Of a stretch of 64,000 nt of DNA, positions 59,752 through 64,000 are shown piece after piece (the first letter of the stretch is position 1; the number at the start of each line of letters is the position of its first letter). The stretch lies in contig NZ_JABBGH010000001.1 of assembly GCF_012927305.1 (NCBI RefSeq), forward strand, positions 1,736,001-1,800,000, written 5' to 3'. A program made the translations under genes and the position numbers. Below the pieces are notes generated by a model. That model was not told where the DNA came from, searched no databases, and saw nothing but the letters and a program-made list of their open reading frames with translations. Source of the stretch: Hymenobacter polaris (lineage in GTDB: Bacteria; Bacteroidota; Bacteroidia; Cytophagales; Hymenobacteraceae).

Positions 59752-62700
59752 ATGTGGATAGTACGACTGGCCCTGGCGCGGCCCTACACCTTCGTGGTAA
59801 TGGCGCTGCTGATTCTGATTGGCGGCATCCTCACCATCCGGCAAATGGCGGTGGACATCTTCCCCGACATCCCGATTCCGGTGGTAGGCATCGTGTGGAC
59901 CTACTCGGGCATCGCGCCCGAGGAGATGAACCAGCGCGTCGTCATTCCGGTGGAGCGGGCCATCACCACCACCGTCAACAACGTGGAGCACCAGGAAAGC
60001 CAGAGCCTCAAGGGCATCGGGCTGATTAAGGTATTTTTCCAGCCTGGCACCAACCCCGACGCGGGCGTGGCCCAGCTCACGGCCATCAACCAGACGCTGC
60101 TGCGGGTGCTGCCGCCCGGCATCACGCCGCCGCTCATCATCCGCTACTCGGCCTCCAACGTGCCCATTGCCCAGACGTCGCTCTCGTCGGAGACCCTAGG
60201 CGAGTCGGACTTGTTTGACGCGGCCAATGCCTTTATTCGGCCGGGCCTGGCGGTGGTGCCGGGCGCCTCGGTGCTGCTGCCTAACGGCGGCAAGCCCAAG
60301 CAGGTGATGGTGGACCTCGACCCGCAGAAGCTGGCCGGCAAGGGCCTGAGCGCCGACGACGTGGTGAACACCCTCACGGCCCAGAACGTGATTATTCCGG
60401 CCGGCTCGGCCAAGATTGGCAACCGCGAGTACGACGTGCGCCTCAACTCCAGCCCCGAGGCCATTGCCACGCTCAACGACTTGCCCATCAAGACGGTAGA
60501 TGGCGTAACGACCTACATCCGCGACGTGGCTTTCGTGCACGAGGGCTCGGCGGTGCAGCAGAACATCGTGCGCCAGAACGGGCGGCGCACGGCCATCATC
60601 CCGATTCTGAAAAGCGGGGCGGCCTCCACGCTCACCATCATCAACGGCATCAAGAAGGCGCTGCCCAACATTCAGGCCAACGCCCCGGCGGGCCTCAATA
60701 TCAAGCTACTGTTCGACCAGTCGTTTTTCGTGCGGGCCAGCATCAAGGGCGTAATTATCGAGGCCAGCATCGCGGCGGCGCTCACGGCGCTCATGATACT
60801 GCTGTTTCTGGGCTCGTGGCGCTCCACGCTCATCATTGCCACCAGCATTCCGCTGTCCATTTTGGTCAGCATCGTGGTGATGAACATCCTGGGCCAGACG
60901 CTCAACATTATGACCCTAGGGGGCCTCTCGCTGGCCGTGGGCATTTTAGTAGACGATGCCACGGTGGAAATCGAGAACATTCACCGCAACATGGGCCAGA
61001 AGAAGGGCCTCAAGCGCAGCATTCTGGACGGCGCGCAGCAGATTGCCACGCCCGCGCTGGTGGCCACGCTGAGTATCTGCATCGTGTTTGTGCCGGTGTT
61101 CTTCCTGGGCGGGGTGGCGTCGGCCATTTTCGCGCCCCTGGCCACGGCAGTTATTTTCGCCATGCTGGCCTCGTACCTGCTCAGCCGCACGCTGGTGCCC
61201 ACCATGGTCATGTTCTTGCTACGCAAGGAACTGCCCATTTACCACGCCCAGGAAGAGGAGGAAGTGCCCAGCGCCCACTTCCGCAACGGGCGCGAAGTCA
61301 GCCAGGCCGAGCGCGACCTGGCCCGCCTGCACCGCCAGCAGTTCGAGCACGAGCACCCTAGCGGCACGCCCGAGGAAGAAGCCGAAGCGCCCCCCACCAA
61401 AGCCGAGGAAGCCGCCGCCGAGGGCATTCAAAAAAGCTGGGTGTGGCGCATCCACACCGGTTTCGAGCACGGGTTCGAGAAGTTTCGCCACACCTATCAG
61501 GGCGCCCTCGACTGGGCCCTCGACCACCGCGGGCTGGTGGGCGCGGCCTTCGCGGTGCTGTTCATCGGCTCCCTAGGGCTGTACCCGTTTATTGGCGAGA
61601 ACTTCTTCCCCACCGTGGATGCCGGCCAGCTGCGCCTGCACGTGCGGGTGCCCACCGGCACGCGGGTCGAGGAAACGGAGGTGCGCTTCCGGCAGGTCGA
61701 GCAGGTGATTCGGCACGTGATTCCGGCCAAGGAGCTGGACTTGATACTCGACAACATTGGCCTGCCGGCCATCTCCATCAACCTGCTGCTGAGCGACAAC
61801 CCTACCATCGGGGCCGGCGACGGCGAGATACTGGTGAGCATGAAGGAAGACCACGGCCCCACCGCCGGCTACATCAACCAGATTCGGGCCGAGTTGAAGC
61901 AGAAGTACCCCGACCTGACGGTGTTCTTCCAGCCCGCCGACATCGTGAACCAGACGCTGAACTTCGGCTTGCCCGCGCCCATCGACATTCAGGTAACCGG
62001 CCGCAACGTGCCCGCCAACCACGCCCTGGCCGAGAAGATGGAAAAGGAAATCGCGGGCATTCCGGGCGTGGTCGATGCCTTTGTGTACCAGAAGTTTGAC
62101 CAGCCCCAGATTCGCCTCGACGTGGACCGGGTGCGGGCCCAGCAGGCCGGCCTGGCCCAGCGCGACATTGCCAACAACGTGCTGGTGAACCTGAGCAGCA
62201 GCACCCAAACCAACCCCAACCAGTGGCTGAACCCGCAAAACGGCGTGAACTACACCGTGGCCGTGCAGACGCCCCCTAGCCAGCTGGCCACCCTCGACGA
62301 GCTGAACCAGATAACCGTGACCGGCGCCAACCAGCCCGAGCCGCAGCTGCTGACCAGCTTTGCTAAAGTGCGCCGCACCAGCACCGTAGCCGTGGCTTCG
62401 GACTATAACATCCAGCGCACGGTGGACATTTACGCCAGCGTGAGCGGGCGCGACCTAGGGGGCGTGGCCAGCGACATCAGGGCGGTGATGGCTAAGTACC
62501 AAAAGGATAAGAAGGCGCTGCCCAAGGGCACCACGCTGGTGCTGCGCGGCCAGGCCGACTCGATGCGCACCTCGTTCGTGGGCCTGGAGCTGGGCCTGGC
62601 CGGCGCCATCGTGCTGGTATACTTACTGATGGCCGTGAATTTCCAAAGCTGGCTCGACCCGCTCATCATCATCACGGCGCTGCCGGGCGCGCTGGCGGGC

Positions 62701-63132
62701 ATCCTGTGGATGCTATTCGTGACGCAAACCACCCTGAGCGTGCCGGCTCTGATGGGCGCCATCATGTGCATCGGGGTGGCCACGGCCAACTCCATCCTGC
62801 TGGTCACCTTCGCTAACGAGCGCCGCGAGGAGGAGCCCGACCTGGCGCCCCGCGACGCGGCCCTGGATGCCGGCTTCACCCGCCTGCGCCCGGTGCTGAT
62901 GACGGCCCTAGCCATGATTATCGGCCTGCTGCCCATGTCGCTGGGCCTAGGGGAGGGCGGCGAGCAAAACGCCCCGCTGGGCCGCGCCGTGATTGGCGGG
63001 CTGATGCTGGCTACCGTTACTACCCTCTTTTTTGTGCCCATCATGTTCTCGTTCTTCAAGGAGCGCGAGGCAAAAGCGGAAGCCAAAGCTCAGCAGGAAG
63101 CCAACGAGGTGCCCGCGCCGCAGGCGGCCTAG
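59752..63132 (+). CDS. RND-family efflux permease (AcrB/CzcA-like)
   Basis: The 1126-residue inner-membrane transporter has 12 helices and two large periplasmic loops. Hallmarks are MWIVRLALARPYTFVVMALL, DIFPDIPIPVVGIVWTYSG, the helix-4 acidic pair in GILVDDATVEIENIHRN, and the second-half MCIGVATANSILLVTFANE. A cytoplasmic insert of about 80 residues rich in Glu (EEEEVPSAHFRN to about EGIQKS, roughly 500-560) is unusual in the family and may be a regulatory loop. It works with the adaptor encoded 210 bases downstream and an outer-membrane channel not in the window. It moves drugs, lipids or metals, and the substrate is not determined. Confidence 0.9.
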   Translation: MWIVRLALARPYTFVVMALLILIGGILTIRQMAVDIFPDIPIPVVGIVWTYSGIAPEEMNQRVVIPVERAITTTVNNVEHQESQSLKGIGLIKVFFQPGTNPDAGVAQLTAINQTLLRVLPPGITPPLIIRYSASNVPIAQTSLSSETLGESDLFDAANAFIRPGLAVVPGASVLLPNGGKPKQVMVDLDPQKLAGKGLSADDVVNTLTAQNVIIPAGSAKIGNREYDVRLNSSPEAIATLNDLPIKTVDGVTTYIRDVAFVHEGSAVQQNIVRQNGRRTAIIPILKSGAASTLTIINGIKKALPNIQANAPAGLNIKLLFDQSFFVRASIKGVIIEASIAAALTALMILLFLGSWRSTLIIATSIPLSILVSIVVMNILGQTLNIMTLGGLSLAVGILVDDATVEIENIHRNMGQKKGLKRSILDGAQQIATPALVATLSICIVFVPVFFLGGVASAIFAPLATAVIFAMLASYLLSRTLVPTMVMFLLRKELPIYHAQEEEEVPSAHFRNGREVSQAERDLARLHRQQFEHEHPSGTPEEEAEAPPTKAEEAAAEGIQKSWVWRIHTGFEHGFEKFRHTYQGALDWALDHRGLVGAAFAVLFIGSLGLYPFIGENFFPTVDAGQLRLHVRVPTGTRVEETEVRFRQVEQVIRHVIPAKELDLILDNIGLPAISINLLLSDNPTIGAGDGEILVSMKEDHGPTAGYINQIRAELKQKYPDLTVFFQPADIVNQTLNFGLPAPIDIQVTGRNVPANHALAEKMEKEIAGIPGVVDAFVYQKFDQPQIRLDVDRVRAQQAGLAQRDIANNVLVNLSSSTQTNPNQWLNPQNGVNYTVAVQTPPSQLATLDELNQITVTGANQPEPQLLTSFAKVRRTSTVAVASDYNIQRTVDIYASVSGRDLGGVASDIRAVMAKYQKDKKALPKGTTLVLRGQADSMRTSFVGLELGLAGAIVLVYLLMAVNFQSWLDPLIIITALPGALAGILWMLFVTQTTLSVPALMGAIMCIGVATANSILLVTFANERREEEPDLAPRDAALDAGFTRLRPVLMTALAMIIGLLPMSLGLGEGGEQNAPLGRAVIGGLMLATVTTLFFVPIMFSFFKEREAKAEAKAQQEANEVPAPQAA

Positions 63133-63173
63133 GGTATTGGCGCTCTTACGGCCTGGCAGCCACCCGTCAGGCC

Positions 63174-63273
63174 GTCATTCCGAGCTTGCGTGGAGTCTCG
63201 CTTGAAGTCATCCAGGTGTCATTGCACCACCATTCAACGAAGCGGGCGAGATTCCTCGCAGGCTCGGAATGAC
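63174..63273. repeat. Imperfect palindromic repeat, GTCATTCCGAGC type
   Basis: Outer arms GTCATTCCGAGC (63174-63185) and GCTCGGAATGAC (63262-63273) are complements, and an inner pair GGAGTCTCGC/GCGAGATTCC matches with one change. It is a relative in layout of the GTCATGCTGAG family, between the RND permease and adaptor genes. Confidence 0.75.
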
Positions 63274-63342
63274 GTCTTTTACTCACTCTTTTTTTACTGT
63301 TGCTACCCCTAGGGCCCTGCCGCGCCAAATACCTTAAGCCGA

Positions 63343-64000
63343 ATGTCTAACCCTACCGCCACCCAACCCCGAAATACCGGCACCGGCCGCTTCTGGCTGG
63401 TTATCTTGATTTTACTAGCCGTATTCGGCCTGCTTTTCGTGGTGGGCATCGTGCCGCGCCTGCGCAACAACCACGCTCGCGGCGAGGCCGCCCAAACCGA
63501 GCGCACCGCTAGCCCCGTGGTACTGGTGGCGCCCGCCCGCCGCGCGCCCGACACCACTGCCCTGCGCCTGCCCGCCGACATCCGCGCCCTGCACGAAACC
63601 TTCGTGTTTGCCCGCGTCAATGGCTTTGTGCAGAGTTGGACCACCGACATCGGCAAGCACGTGCGCAAGGGCCAGGTGCTGGCCACCATTGCCACGCCCG
63701 AGCTAGACCAACAGATTGCCCAGGCCCAGGCCAACCTGGCGCTGGCCCGCAGCTCGTTTGGCCGCCTCGAAAGCGTGGGGCTGCCCGGCGCCGTGTCGAA
63801 GCAAGAAGTGGACGCCGGCCGGGCGCAGTACCTAGCCCAGCAGGCGGTGGTGAAGCAGCTGCAGGCCCAGCGCAGCTTCCGGCAGGTGGTGGCGCCCTTT
63901 AGCGGCACCATTACCCAGCGCAACGTGGACGTGGGCACGCTGGTGACGGGCGGCAACTCGACGGGCACGCAGCTCTTTAAGGTGGAGGACACCGACACGC
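63343..64000 (+). CDS. RND efflux periplasmic adaptor (MFP), partial
   Basis: The frame is open from ATG 63343 to the window end (219 codons, no stop). Residues 16-38 form one membrane anchor (VILILLAVFGLLFVVGIVP). Then comes the usual adaptor sequence with FVFARVNGFVQSWTTDIG for the lipoyl/barrel-sandwich start, GQVLATIATPELDQQIAQAQ leading into the hairpin helices, and VVAPFSGTITQRNVDVGTLV. It links the RND permease to the outer-membrane channel. It is the second gene of the efflux operon, 210 bases after the permease stop, with a palindromic repeat between. Confidence 0.9.
   Translation, partial: MSNPTATQPRNTGTGRFWLVILILLAVFGLLFVVGIVPRLRNNHARGEAAQTERTASPVVLVAPARRAPDTTALRLPADIRALHETFVFARVNGFVQSWTTDIGKHVRKGQVLATIATPELDQQIAQAQANLALARSSFGRLESVGLPGAVSKQEVDAGRAQYLAQQAVVKQLQAQRSFRQVVAPFSGTITQRNVDVGTLVTGGNSTGTQLFKVEDTDT

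Overview
The window looks like a chromosomal segment of a high-GC member of Bacteroidota, most likely Hymenobacter or a close relative (inference). The supporting signs are Bacteroidota-type promoter boxes (TAnnTTTG) upstream of many genes, a type IX secretion sorting tail, a TonB receptor with a carboxypeptidase-like N-terminal domain, HscA and KDO8P-type DAHP synthase/chorismate mutase forms usual in this phylum, and the lack of Shine-Dalgarno sequences. I see no rRNA, tRNA, CRISPR array, prophage or intact insertion sequence.

Layout. 1-4940: an SGNH hydrolase/MBOAT acyltransferase pair for polysaccharide O-acylation and a WG-repeat lipoprotein. 5043-8341: rlmD, a low-GC island with a colicin-D-immunity-like gene, a hypothetical and thiL. 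8541-13890: small lipoproteins, an NYN/OST-HTH ribonuclease-like protein, a DUF1275 membrane protein and a GT9 glycosyltransferase. 13027-14851: two related L,D-transpeptidase-like proteins. 14925-22361: a same-strand block of TonB receptor, Cys-rich small membrane protein, HupE/UreJ protein, TPR protein and DUF4331/T9SS protein; this is the best candidate here for an uncharacterised system. 22640-29168: hscA, a DsbD-like thiol-reducing pair, a cysteine-synthase-like enzyme, and two secreted low-complexity paralogues flanking them. 29505-35232: sbcD, a secreted hypothetical, sbcC. 35372-38131: hypotheticals and an HNH protein. 38185-43866: a polysaccharide module (glycosyltransferase, flippase, Wzz, O-antigen ligase). 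44036-47420: GAF-SpoIIE phosphatase, ABC permease with a small partner, and a STAS protein. 47626-50355: six-hairpin glycosidase lipoprotein. 50550-56110: aroA, aroB, DAHP synthase-chorismate mutase, with four small lipoproteins between them. 56362-59319: proline dehydrogenase, a hypothetical and a glycine-zipper stress-type protein. 59752-64000: an RND efflux permease and the start of its periplasmic adaptor.

Non-coding structure is the other striking part. Many gene ends carry long, nearly perfect palindromes built on one core (GTCATGCTGAGCTTG...), with arms of 37-59 bp and matching changes in both arms. A second repeat family (AACGGATTT units) forms the C-terminal codons of the O-antigen ligase gene. 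The palindrome CCTAGG, usually rare because it contains CTAG, is strongly over-represented across genes and intergenic DNA. Several genes have the promoter -7 box only 4-6 nt before the start codon, which predicts leaderless mRNAs.
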